NCBI GenBank assembly: GCA_900315205.1
Contig: OMYF01000001.1
Coordinates: 1 to 64,000, forward strand
DNA length: 64,000 nucleotides
Origin: an uncultured Acidaminococcus sp.
GTDB lineage: Bacteria; Bacillota; Negativicutes; Acidaminococcales; Acidaminococcaceae
Direction of reading: 5' to 3'
This document shows, one piece after another, positions 7,355-15,860 of this stretch. Numbering within the stretch: position 1 is the first letter of the stretch; every line of letters begins with the position of its first letter. The position numbers and the translations under genes were made by a program. Under the pieces are notes generated by a model that saw nothing but the letters and a program-made list of their open reading frames with translations, had not been told where the DNA came from and did no database searches.

Positions 7355-9082
7355 ATGGCCAAGCGGAAATACGATTACAAAAGAAGAAGGGCCCTGAATA
7401 TCGTCTGGGATGTTTCAGGGGACTATCGTTGTGATCCGGATTTTCTGTCCTTCACGCCGGCCCGGGAGCCCAACCTGTATCTCAATGCCATTGTCGGTCT
7501 TTCGTACAAATATTATGATGCAAAACTCCTGAAGCAGCTCTTCGATGAGCTGGCCCGGTCGGCTATGGCGGATCTTTTTTCAGATCTGCTCTGGCTGGGC
7601 CTGGAAGGGGTCATCTATCAGAAAGAACTGCCGCACCGGCCCGTCATGGCCTATCTGCGCCGGCAGCAGGCCCTTGCTTATTTCAGCGGACCCCTTTCTG
7701 TCCGGCACGGCGTGGCTCAGGAGATGCAGGCAGCGCGCTGGCACGAGGTACTGGGACAGAAACCGGGGCTGAGCGATCCCTGGGCAAAGGGACTGTATGC
7801 GGGTCTTGCTTTTGATCCGGCCTGGACGACACAGCAGATCTGCGACCACTTCCGGGCATTGACCAAAAAGTATTTTGTTTCCCGTTTCCTTGTCCGCGAA
7901 AGCCTGGAAAAGGTCATAATCGGCAAGGGACTTGGAAAATTCCTGTCCTTTCTGGTACCGCAGTTCAAACGGTTCAATGAAGCGGACCTCAATTTCCAGG
8001 TGCGCAAACGGAACGATGCCGACGTCATAGCCGGCAAGGAAGCACACGACGGACTGATGGCGCATCTTACGGGCGAAACAGCGCAAAAGAATTACCAGTA
8101 CATCGTGTCCTGCTTCGGGTCTTCCATCTACAGTGCTTCCCAGATGCTGGATATTGAACGGACATTCTGCACGGGCCCTCATGAAGGCTGCCATCTGCAC
8201 TTTACACGGGGACGCCTGGGCAGCAAAGGAGCTACGGGGGAAGCATCGCGCTGGCTCATCAATGCGGCCAAACAGCGGGCCCGAAACCTCAATTATTATA
8301 AAGAGAACAGTGAAGCCTACCGCAAGAGCATTGCCCGGCTGACGACGCAGATCCGCAGTGCTCTCCAGCAGACCTATATGAAACTGCAGGTCCCTGCCAA
8401 GGAAGGGGAAATCGTGCCGGGCCTCATCTGGCGCGGTCTCTATCTGGATGACGATAGAGTCTTCTATGGCCGGGAAGTGCAGTATACACCGGATTTCACG
8501 GTCGACATCATGCTCGATGGCTCAGCTTCCCGCGGGGAGTACCAGCGTGTGATCGCGGCCCAGGCTTATGTGATTGCCGAAGCCCTGCGGCAGTGCGGGA
8601 TCCCTTATCAGATTTATTCGTTCTGTACCATCCGCGGCTATACGGTCATGACCATTTACCAGACCTACGGGGAGAAAAAGCGCAGCCAGAACGTGTTCAA
8701 CTACTGTGCCACCGGCTGGAACCGGGATGGCCTGGCCCTGCGCGGAGCTAGGCAGCTCATGGGGGATCTGACGTCGAGCCGGAAGATCCTCATGATGCTG
8801 ACGGACGCATCGCCGAATGATGACAGGCCGCTTCGGGATGGCGGGAATCTGCTGCATCAGCATGAGTACAACAATGAACGCGCCATCGCCGATACGGCGG
8901 CAGAAGCGGCAGCCCTGCGGCGGGACGGCGTGCGCATCATCGGCCTCATCAATGATGAGATTTCTGGCGGCCTTGCAGAAGCAGAGAAAATCTTTGGCAA
9001 AGACCTTGTCCGCGTCAAGAAAATCGATAAGATGGCCGAAGGCGTGGGAAAGGCGCTGTGCCATCAGATTTCCACATTGTAA
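7355..9082 (+). CDS. VWA-domain protein partnered with MoxR ATPase (NorD/CobT-like)
   Basis: The 575-residue product has an N-terminal helical region without recognised domains and a C-terminal von Willebrand A domain (about residues 370-570) with an intact MIDAS: DGSAS (DxSxS), the Thr of CATGWNRDG, and the Asp of MLTDASPND. This layout is that of the NorD/CobT-type partners of MoxR ATPases used in metal insertion or enzyme activation. It forms a tight two-gene operon with the ATPase and is followed by a terminator. No nitric oxide reductase, chelatase or dehydrogenase target lies nearby, so the client is unknown. Confidence 0.88.
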   Translation: MAKRKYDYKRRRALNIVWDVSGDYRCDPDFLSFTPAREPNLYLNAIVGLSYKYYDAKLLKQLFDELARSAMADLFSDLLWLGLEGVIYQKELPHRPVMAYLRRQQALAYFSGPLSVRHGVAQEMQAARWHEVLGQKPGLSDPWAKGLYAGLAFDPAWTTQQICDHFRALTKKYFVSRFLVRESLEKVIIGKGLGKFLSFLVPQFKRFNEADLNFQVRKRNDADVIAGKEAHDGLMAHLTGETAQKNYQYIVSCFGSSIYSASQMLDIERTFCTGPHEGCHLHFTRGRLGSKGATGEASRWLINAAKQRARNLNYYKENSEAYRKSIARLTTQIRSALQQTYMKLQVPAKEGEIVPGLIWRGLYLDDDRVFYGREVQYTPDFTVDIMLDGSASRGEYQRVIAAQAYVIAEALRQCGIPYQIYSFCTIRGYTVMTIYQTYGEKKRSQNVFNYCATGWNRDGLALRGARQLMGDLTSSRKILMMLTDASPNDDRPLRDGGNLLHQHEYNNERAIADTAAEAAALRRDGVRIIGLINDEISGGLAEAEKIFGKDLVRVKKIDKMAEGVGKALCHQISTL

Positions 9083-9093
9083 AAAAGGCTTCT

Positions 9094-9140
9094 CTGCCCG
9101 GAAGCGGCAGCCTGACGCAAATCCGGGCAGCCTGTCTTTT
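9094..9140 (+). terminator. Probable terminator after the MoxR/VWA operon
   Basis: CTGCCCGG (9094-9101) pairs with CCGGGCAG (9123-9130), followed by a T-rich CCTGTCTTTT. The loop of 21 bases is long but contains its own short pairing. Confidence 0.5.
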
Positions 9141-9150
9141 CCAGAAAGAA

Positions 9151-9179
9151 TGGGCAAAAAGATGTGGATATGGTATAAT
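9151..9179 (+). promoter_or_regulatory. Promoter of the flavin reductase-like gene
   Basis: TGGGCA (9151-9156), 17 bases, then TATAAT (9174-9179) preceded by TGG, giving an extended -10. Its -35 is only a partial match. Confidence 0.6.
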
Positions 9180-9237
9180 ATCAATAATAAATATTAATTG
9201 ATAAATGTCAGCTTGTCGAAACCGGGGGAGGTGCCGT

Positions 9238-9933
9238 ATGCAGTTCTATCAAACGCGTCTGAAACAGACTGTACAGGAAACGAGCAGCATCTACAGTTAT
9301 ATCATGGATATTCCCGCAGGGTATGCCTGGCAGGCGGGACAGCATGCCGCCTGGCAGTTCCGGGGCTTTGATCTGGCTCCGGATGACCGGGAGATCCGTG
9401 TCTTTACGATCGCTTCTGCGCCGGAGGACGGATACCTGATGTTCACGACCCGTATCGGAGAAAAACATACGAGCCTCAAGGAGGCGCTGCTCCATCAGAT
9501 CAGACCGGGGCATCCCATCGGGGTCGCGGATCCTCTGGGCGGATTCGGCTTCCATCCGGAAACGCACCGCCATACCCTCATGATTGCCGGCGGCGTCGGC
9601 GTGACACCCATCCGTTCTGTGCTGCGCCACTATCTGGAGAAGCCGAAAGAAGGTCACAAGATCACGGTCCTGTATTCGGACAGCGACAGAGAATATGCCT
9701 ATCCGGCATTCTGGGAAGAAGTGCGGAAACGGCTTCCCGGCGCGGAACTGTTCTTTGTTTCCGAACGGGATTCCTTTGTGGGGCGGGCGGACGCGTTTGC
9801 CCGTACCCATGGCAATGCGGCAGAATATCTGCTTGCCGGATCCCCCGGGATGAACGATGCCTTTACAAAGCAGCTCACAGCCCTGGGTATTGCGGCAGAA
9901 AATATCTGCAAAGATGTTTTCATGGGATACTGA
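9238..9933 (+). CDS. FAD-binding oxidoreductase of the ferredoxin-NADP+ reductase family
   Basis: The 231-residue product has the two domains of flavodoxin/ferredoxin reductases. The N-terminal barrel carries FTIASAPEDGYL (about residues 57-68), the flavin-binding segment, and the C-terminal nucleotide-binding domain carries IAGGVGVTPIRSVLRHYL (about 118-135). It ends in CKDVFMGY, close to the usual C-terminal CxxxxF-x-GY pattern of this superfamily. No 2Fe-2S domain is attached. The ATG at 9238 lies just after GGGGAGGTG. An upstream in-frame ATG at 9205 has no binding site. It is expected to move electrons between NAD(P)H and a small acceptor, partner unknown. Confidence 0.85.
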   Translation: MQFYQTRLKQTVQETSSIYSYIMDIPAGYAWQAGQHAAWQFRGFDLAPDDREIRVFTIASAPEDGYLMFTTRIGEKHTSLKEALLHQIRPGHPIGVADPLGGFGFHPETHRHTLMIAGGVGVTPIRSVLRHYLEKPKEGHKITVLYSDSDREYAYPAFWEEVRKRLPGAELFFVSERDSFVGRADAFARTHGNAAEYLLAGSPGMNDAFTKQLTALGIAAENICKDVFMGY

Positions 9934-9995
9934 CAGGGGAGCCTGGCGTAAAACAGTTCCCGGTGGGCTGGATAATCCCTTATAAAAGTGCAAAA

Positions 9996-10060
9996 AAGGA
10001 AGACCTTCATCTTAAAACAGTTTTTTCCACAAAACTTAACAAAGAGAGAAGGTCTTCCTT
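9996..10060. repeat. 13-bp inverted repeat, possible IS-remnant or attenuator
   Basis: AAGGAAGACCTTC (9996-10008) is exactly inverted at 10048-10060, separated by 39 bases of AT-rich DNA. No T-run follows, so it is not an ordinary terminator. It sits immediately before a short ORF that ends abruptly at a terminator. Confidence 0.5.
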
Positions 10061-10064
10061 AACC

Positions 10065-10172
10065 ATGATTTTAGCGAAGTTTTTCGATTTAATGAAGGAT
10101 TGTCAGGATTTTTTGACGCTGGAGCAGGAACTCATGCGCCCTGTGGCAGCCGAAGGCTGTCCTTTTTATTGA
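10065..10172 (+). pseudogene. Short ORF, 35 aa, possible truncated transposase start
   Basis: ATG at 10065 opens 35 codons (MILAKFFDLMKDCQDFLTLE and onward) that read like the beginning of a longer helical protein and then run into a hairpin terminator. The style recalls N-termini of ISLre2/UPF0236-type proteins, but I cannot confirm this from sequence alone. There is no good ribosome binding site. It may simply be part of the untranslated region before valS. Confidence 0.3.
10145..10169 (+). terminator. Hairpin with T-run upstream of the T-box
   Basis: GGCAGCC (10145-10151), loop GAA, GGCTGTC (10155-10161), then CTTTTTATT. This would isolate the valS leader from transcription coming from the flavin reductase gene. 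Confidence 0.65.
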
Positions 10173-10211
10173 CTTTCTTTTCCGCACTTGCTAAAATTGT
10201 ACCGTATATGG

Positions 10212-10432
10212 AAAAAGCGAAGAACGGAAGCAGTACAGCCGGCCGCGTCGCAGAGAGAATGCGCGGGGTGGAAGCATTTACGCAGGCAGCTGGAAGTCGT
10301 CCGGGAGCTGACAGAGTGAAATCATGAACTTTGTCCGTCGCAGGCTCGTTACGCCGGTTGAGTGCCCAGTGGACTGGGAAAATAGGTGGTACCGCGAACA
10401 ACTCGTCCTATCCAAGAGGACGGGTTTATTTT
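10212..10432 (+). promoter_or_regulatory. T-box riboswitch, valine specifier GUC, controlling valS
   Basis: The conserved T-box AGGTGGTACCGCG is at 10384-10396 and is followed by a terminator hairpin CGTCCT/AGGACG (10404-10409 with 10417-10422) and a T-run. In stem I, CGGA (10225-10228) pairs with TCCG (10300-10303), and CAGC (10236-10239) pairs with GCTG (10289-10292). Between them lie the loop-E elements AGTA (10232-10235) and GAA (10293-10295). The triplet after GAA is GTC (10296-10298), a valine codon, which agrees with valS downstream. Uncharged tRNA-Val should stabilise the antiterminator and raise valS expression. Confidence 0.92.
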
Positions 10433-10456
10433 TTTAAGGAGGTCTTTTGAGAAATC

Positions 10457-13111
10457 ATGGCAGCAGAAAATAATATTCCAAAGGTCTATAATCCGGCGGA
10501 AGTTGAAAAGAAATGGTATGCATACTGGATTGAACATGGCTATTTCCATCAGCCCGTGGATAAGAGCCGCAAACCGTTCAGTGTGGTCATTCCGCCGCCG
10601 AACATCACGGGCAAGCTCCATATGGGCCATGCCCTGGACAACACCCTGCAGGATATCCTGGTCCGCTGGCACCGCATGATGGGCGATAACACATGCTGGC
10701 TGCCCGGGTACGACCATGCAGGTCTGGCCACGCAGATCAAGGTGGAAGAGGAACTGAAGAAAAAAGAAGGACTGACCCGCTTTGATCTGGGCCGGGAAAA
10801 ATTCCTGGAGCGGGTCTGGGCCTGGAAAGAAGAGTATGGGGACCGGATCGTGACGCAGCTGAAGTCCCTGGGGATTTCCTGTGACTGGGACCGGCAGCGG
10901 TTCACCATGGATGAGGGTCTGTCCCGCGCTGTCCGGGAAGCCTTTGTGAGCCTCTATGAAAAGGGACTCATCTACAAGGGGACCCGCATCATCAACTGGT
11001 GCGTCAACTGCCGTACGGCCCTGTCCGACGTCGAAGTGGAACACCAGGATGATCCGGGACATCTGTGGTACGTAAAGTACCCCATCGAGGGTGAACCGGG
11101 CCGCTTCCTGACCATTGCCACCTCCCGTCCGGAGACCATCCCCGGCGATACGGCCGTGGCCGTCAATCCCAAAGATGAGCGCTACCGTGATCTCGTAGGC
11201 AAGCAGATCCGCCTGCCCATCATGGACAGACTGATCCCCATCGTGGCGGATGATTATGTGGACCTTGAATTCGGTACCGGTGCCGTGAAGATCACGCCGG
11301 CCCACGACCCCAACGACTATGAGGTCGGCCAGCGCCAGCACCTGCCTTCCATCACCGTCATCGGCCTGGACGGCAAAATGACGAAGGAATCCGGCAAGTA
11401 TGAAGGCGAAGACCGTTATGAATGCCGTGAGCATATCGTCAGGGATCTGGATGATCTGGGTCTTCTCGTCAAGATCGAGGATGCGCCTCACGCGGTGGGA
11501 CACTGTCAGCGCTGCCATCATGTCGTGGAACCTCTGATTTCGACCCAGTGGTTCGTCAAGATGAAACCGCTGGCCAAAGCGGCCATCGAATGCGTGGAGG
11601 ACGGACGCGTCCAGTTCGTGCCGCCCCGCTTTACCAAAACGTATACGACCTGGCTTGAGAATATCCATGACTGGTGCATTTCCCGTCAGATCTGGTGGGG
11701 CCACCGGATCCCGGTCTGGTACTGTGACGACTGCGGTGCCCAGATGGCTTCCCGCACGGATCTCACGACCTGTCCGAAGTGCGGCAGCAGCCATATCCAT
11801 CAGGACGAGGATGCCCTGGATACCTGGTTCAGCTCCGGCCTGTGGCCGTTTTCGACGTTCGGCTGGCCCGACAGGACACCTGAACTGGAACAGTGGTATC
11901 CGACGAGTGTCCTTGTGACAGGCTATGACATCATCTTCTTCTGGGTTGCCCGCATGATCACCATGGGTATGGAATTCATGAAGGACATCCCGTTCCATCA
12001 TGTGTTCATCCATGGCCTTGTCCGGGATGATCAGGGCCGTAAGATGAGCAAGTCCCTGGGCAACGGCATCGATCCTCTGGAAGTTGTCGGCAAGTATGGC
12101 GCGGATACGCTCCGCTTCATGCTGATCACAGGGAATACGCCGGGCAATGATATGCGTTTCTACTGGAACCGCATCGAATCGACGCGGAACTTTGCCAATA
12201 AGATCTGGAATGCCTCCCGTTTCGCCCTGATGAATCTGGACGGATATGATCCGCAAGCGGAAAAGGCACCCTATACCCTGGCGGACAAGTGGATCCTGTC
12301 CCGCCTGCAGCATACGATCGAAGACGTGACAGCTTATCTCGGCAAATTTGAACTGGGCGAAGCCGGCCGTCTGATCTATGATTTCATCTGGGGTGAGGTC
12401 TGTGACTGGTATATCGAGCTGATCAAACCCCGCCTGTACGGGAAAGTCAGCGAAGCAAGCCGGGCGACGGCGCAGGCTGTCCTGTGCCGTGTCCTGGGTG
12501 ACGCGATGAAGCTGCTCCATCCGTTCATGCCTTTCATTACAGAAGAAATCTGGCAGCATCTGCCTCACGAAGGCAGCAGCATCATGATCGCTCCCTGGCC
12601 GCAGGCTGACGAGAGCCTCTTTGACGACACTGCAGAAAAAGGCATGACGGTCATGATGGATGTCATCAAGGCCATCCGGAATATGCGGGCCGAGGTCAAT
12701 GCGGCACCGGGCAGGAAGGCGCCTGCCATCGTCCTCATCGACGATGCGCTGCGCGGCGTCGTGGCCGCCAACGAAGACTACATCAAACTCCTGGGCACAG
12801 TGGATACGCTGACGCTGGGCAGCCTGGATGATCCGGTCCCGGAGAACGCCATGACGGCTGTGGTCAATGGTGCCAAGGTCTATCTGCCGCTCAAGGGACT
12901 CATTGATGTGGACAAGGAACTGGCCCGTCTCCAGAAGGAAGTCGACGGGGCTGAACGGGAACTGAAGCGGGTGGAAGGCAAGCTGAGCAATGCAGGCTTC
13001 CTCGCCAAGGCTCCGGCCGAAGTCGTCGAAAGAGAAAAGACCAAAAAGACGGAAATCACTGCCCGCCTGGAGGGCCTGAAGGAACGGCTCGAAACGCTCC
13101 GCAAACTCTGA
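10457..13111 (+). CDS. valS: Valyl-tRNA synthetase
   Basis: The 884-residue protein charges tRNA-Val. It shows the class I HIGH-type motif in PPPNITGKLHMGHALDN (about residues 46-62), the ATP-binding KMSKSLGN (about 526-533), a CP1 editing domain with TSRPETIPGDTAVAV, zinc-type Cys clusters (CDDCGAQ, CPKCGS, about 425-447), and a C-terminal coiled coil rich in Leu, Lys and Glu (about 815-884). Its length is normal. The ribosome binding site AAGGAGG (10436-10442) is 14 bases from the ATG, longer than usual. Expression is controlled by the T-box. folC follows after 19 bases. Confidence 0.98.
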   Translation: MAAENNIPKVYNPAEVEKKWYAYWIEHGYFHQPVDKSRKPFSVVIPPPNITGKLHMGHALDNTLQDILVRWHRMMGDNTCWLPGYDHAGLATQIKVEEELKKKEGLTRFDLGREKFLERVWAWKEEYGDRIVTQLKSLGISCDWDRQRFTMDEGLSRAVREAFVSLYEKGLIYKGTRIINWCVNCRTALSDVEVEHQDDPGHLWYVKYPIEGEPGRFLTIATSRPETIPGDTAVAVNPKDERYRDLVGKQIRLPIMDRLIPIVADDYVDLEFGTGAVKITPAHDPNDYEVGQRQHLPSITVIGLDGKMTKESGKYEGEDRYECREHIVRDLDDLGLLVKIEDAPHAVGHCQRCHHVVEPLISTQWFVKMKPLAKAAIECVEDGRVQFVPPRFTKTYTTWLENIHDWCISRQIWWGHRIPVWYCDDCGAQMASRTDLTTCPKCGSSHIHQDEDALDTWFSSGLWPFSTFGWPDRTPELEQWYPTSVLVTGYDIIFFWVARMITMGMEFMKDIPFHHVFIHGLVRDDQGRKMSKSLGNGIDPLEVVGKYGADTLRFMLITGNTPGNDMRFYWNRIESTRNFANKIWNASRFALMNLDGYDPQAEKAPYTLADKWILSRLQHTIEDVTAYLGKFELGEAGRLIYDFIWGEVCDWYIELIKPRLYGKVSEASRATAQAVLCRVLGDAMKLLHPFMPFITEEIWQHLPHEGSSIMIAPWPQADESLFDDTAEKGMTVMMDVIKAIRNMRAEVNAAPGRKAPAIVLIDDALRGVVAANEDYIKLLGTVDTLTLGSLDDPVPENAMTAVVNGAKVYLPLKGLIDVDKELARLQKEVDGAERELKRVEGKLSNAGFLAKAPAEVVEREKTKKTEITARLEGLKERLETLRKL

Positions 13112-13130
13112 GAAAGAGGAGGAAAGCAGT

Positions 13131-14426
13131 ATGGCTATGGATTATGCAGCGGCGCTGCAGTATGTGCAGAGCCTCGGCAAATTCGGGATCAATCTGGGAA
13201 TGGAGCGGATTGCAGGCCTGGCTGAACGGCTGGGGCATCCGGAACGCAAGATCAGGACGATCCATATTACCGGGACAAATGGTAAGGGCAGTGTCGCTTC
13301 TTATCTGAGTCATATCCTTACCGCTGCCGGCAGGAAAACGGGCTGCTATACATCGCCGCATTTTGTCCGCTATAACGAACGGATGACACTGGATGGAAAG
13401 GAAATCACGGATGCGGATTTTGCCTCCGTGACGGAGACCGTCAAAGAGGCTGTGGAAGCATTCATGGCTGACGGGGGCGAGCAGCCCACGCAGTTTGAAG
13501 TGCTGACCGCAATGGGGTTCCTGTATTTTGCCCAAAAAGCAGTGGATTACGCTGTGATCGAAGTGGGGATGGGCGGCCTCTGGGATTCGACGAATATCAT
13601 CATCCCGGAAGTCTCCATCATCACCAACGTCACGCTGGAACATACGGAACGGCTGGGCAGGACCATTGCAGCCATTGCGCAGCAAAAAGCCGGGATCATC
13701 AAGGAAGGCATCCCCGTGGTCACTTCCTGTGAAGGGGAGGCCCTCAGGGTCATCCGGGAGACCGCGGCAGCAAAACACTGCGCTCTGTATGAACTGGGAC
13801 GGGATTTTTCCTGCACACCGCTGCAGAGCACGATGGCCGCACAGACCTTTGCCTATGGATCCGACGGCCACCGTACGGAGGTGACGATCCATCTTGCCGG
13901 GGCGCATCAGCTGCTCAACGGAGCCGTGGCACTCAAAGCGGCAGAAGTGCTGGCCGGGAAGGATGCAGCCATCACCCGGGAAGCCATGCTGCGGGGGATG
14001 GCTGAAACGACCTGGCCGGGCCGCCTGGAACTGATCCATCAGCACCCCGATATCATCCTTGACGGGGCTCATAACCCTTCCGGCGTAACGGTGCTGAGGA
14101 AGGCACTGGATGCATATTACCCAAAGGCCAGGCGGATCTTTGTCTTCGGCATGATGGGGGATAAGGATGTCAGTCAGGTCTCCGATATCCTTTTCCGTGA
14201 CAGTGATACGATCTATACGGTACAGGCGGATGCCACGGCGCGCGCTGAAAAACCGGAAAGACTGGCCGCCAGGCTCCATAAGAACGCCGTACCCATGGCT
14301 GATCTTGCAGCTGCTTTCAGACGTGCCGTTTCGGAAGCAGGGCCCGATGATGCCGTCATTGTCTGCGGTTCCCTGTATTTGATTGGGACTTTCAAGGGAA
14401 TGGGCCTTGATCAGGTGATGACATGA
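13131..14426 (+). CDS. folC: Bifunctional folylpolyglutamate/dihydrofolate synthase
   Basis: The 431-residue protein adds glutamate to dihydropteroate and folates. It has the P-loop ITGTNGKGSVASYL (about residues 45-58), a Mur-ligase-like core with the GMGGLWDSTNI region (about 146-156), NVTLEHTERLG, and DGAHNPSG near the C-terminal domain. An AAGAGGAGGAAAG site precedes the ATG at 13131. The stop overlaps the next gene's start in ATGA, implying coupled translation. A valS-folC gene order is common in Firmicutes. Confidence 0.95.
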   Translation: MAMDYAAALQYVQSLGKFGINLGMERIAGLAERLGHPERKIRTIHITGTNGKGSVASYLSHILTAAGRKTGCYTSPHFVRYNERMTLDGKEITDADFASVTETVKEAVEAFMADGGEQPTQFEVLTAMGFLYFAQKAVDYAVIEVGMGGLWDSTNIIIPEVSIITNVTLEHTERLGRTIAAIAQQKAGIIKEGIPVVTSCEGEALRVIRETAAAKHCALYELGRDFSCTPLQSTMAAQTFAYGSDGHRTEVTIHLAGAHQLLNGAVALKAAEVLAGKDAAITREAMLRGMAETTWPGRLELIHQHPDIILDGAHNPSGVTVLRKALDAYYPKARRIFVFGMMGDKDVSQVSDILFRDSDTIYTVQADATARAEKPERLAARLHKNAVPMADLAAAFRRAVSEAGPDDAVIVCGSLYLIGTFKGMGLDQVMT

Positions 14427-15679
14427 CCAATAAACAAATTTTCCCCGCATCGTGGAATCTGAACCAGGTCCTTTACGGGCTGCTGGCACTGTATATGTTT
14501 GCGCTGCCTCTTTACCTGAAGGCGGCTCAGGCGGTCTTTGCGGCCATGCTCGTGCTGAATCTCATCAATGTGATCCGGACAAGGCAGTTCTGGCCCGATG
14601 TCCATATTTCAAAAAAAATCAGCCGGCCCCTGTGGGCACTCTTTATCCTGAGCGGACTCAGCGTGCTCTGGTCGCCCGAACCGGCTTTGTGCGGCTTCAA
14701 CTGGATCTATGTCGTGGGCCAGGAAGTCGGGATGTTCTATTTTATGCTGCGCTATGGCAGTACGGGACGGCGCTCCCTGTTCCTTGTCAAGGTCTTTATG
14801 GTTTCGGCGGGACTGGTGGCCCTTATCGGCATCTGGCAGTATTTTTACGGTGCCACCGTCCAGGATATCGAATGGATCGATCATGTGGCTTTCCCGACCA
14901 TGACGCGGCGGGCTTTTTCCACACTGGAAAACCCCAATATCCTGGCCAGCTTCCTCGTCCTCACCGTGGCCTACAGTGAAGGGCTCTTTGCACCGATCAC
15001 CGGAGGCAAGCGGCGGCTCTCCCTCGTGATCATCTTTGCTTCTTCCGTCATCTGCCTGATGCTGACATTTTCCCGCGGGAACTGGATCGCCCTGTTCTTC
15101 GTACTTTTCGTTTTTGCCGGAGCTTTTTACCATAAGGCTTTCCTGCCTTTTATCGGCGGCGGCCTGGGGGTGCTCTACCTGGGGTGGGATCAGATCGCAA
15201 GCCGGATGATGTCCATTTTCTCGATCGAAGATACTTCAGCGGAACTGCGGCTCATGTATCTTGAGAGCGCAGCTTCCATGATCGAGGAACATCCTTTTGG
15301 AGTGGGCTGGTATGGCTACCAGTTCGAATTCCCGGATTATAACTGGGGGTATGTCGATCCCGATGTGATCATGTACCACAGCCACAATATCCTGACCAAT
15401 GTGGCAGCTGAACTGGGTATCCCCGGTCTTGTCATTTTCCTGTATGTCATGTGGCAGCTGATCAGGACCGCCCGTCACATCCGCCACCGCAGGGTGGATC
15501 CCTGGATCCGCGGCATGGCCTGCGGGTATATGGCTTCCCTGGTGGGCATCTTCGTCGCAGGCATGACGGACTACACACTTTTTAATTTGCAGCTTGGTGT
15601 CCTGTTCTGGATCTTCAATGCGATGATCATCGCCCTGGAAAGCCTGACAAAGGACAATGAACTGCTGGAAGAACGCTGA
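14423..15679 (+). CDS. O-antigen ligase family membrane protein
   Basis: The 418-residue protein has about ten to twelve membrane segments and the Wzy/WaaL signature region: LTFSRGNWIALFFV (about residues 212-225), then an extended periplasmic loop with EEHPFGVGWYGYQF and the conserved YHSHNILTNVAAELGIPG (about 318-335). Members either ligate O-antigen to lipid A core, polymerise it, or glycosylate proteins, and sequence alone does not decide which. No other polysaccharide genes are in the window. It shares a four-base overlap with folC and ends the valS transcript. Confidence 0.85.
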   Translation: MTNKQIFPASWNLNQVLYGLLALYMFALPLYLKAAQAVFAAMLVLNLINVIRTRQFWPDVHISKKISRPLWALFILSGLSVLWSPEPALCGFNWIYVVGQEVGMFYFMLRYGSTGRRSLFLVKVFMVSAGLVALIGIWQYFYGATVQDIEWIDHVAFPTMTRRAFSTLENPNILASFLVLTVAYSEGLFAPITGGKRRLSLVIIFASSVICLMLTFSRGNWIALFFVLFVFAGAFYHKAFLPFIGGGLGVLYLGWDQIASRMMSIFSIEDTSAELRLMYLESAASMIEEHPFGVGWYGYQFEFPDYNWGYVDPDVIMYHSHNILTNVAAELGIPGLVIFLYVMWQLIRTARHIRHRRVDPWIRGMACGYMASLVGIFVAGMTDYTLFNLQLGVLFWIFNAMIIALESLTKDNELLEER

Positions 15680-15791
15680 AACTGAGTTTCGCGCAGGCGG
15701 CTCTTCTGTACGGGCGGGTTCCGTGCGGCGGAGCCGCTTTTGCTATGCTTCGGCCGCTTTGGGCAGCACAGGAGGCTGTCCCGGCATCTAA

Positions 15792-15831
15792 AAAACTCCC
15801 CGGAAGTCCCTAAGGACTTTCGGGGAGTTTT
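15792..15831. terminator. Bidirectional terminator between the ligase gene and citF
   Basis: 15792-15809 pairs with 15814-15831 apart from one weak pair around a four-base loop. A-rich and T-rich ends allow action on both strands, as needed between convergent genes. Confidence 0.85.
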
Positions 15832-15860
15832 CATCAGCTGACTGTCTGCAGCACAGAAAG

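Noticed and set aside
10349-12568. A 739-codon minus-strand frame opposite valS
   Set aside because: Antisense shadow of valS that also crosses the T-box. It has no start signals and low-complexity His/Asp-rich composition typical of antisense frames.
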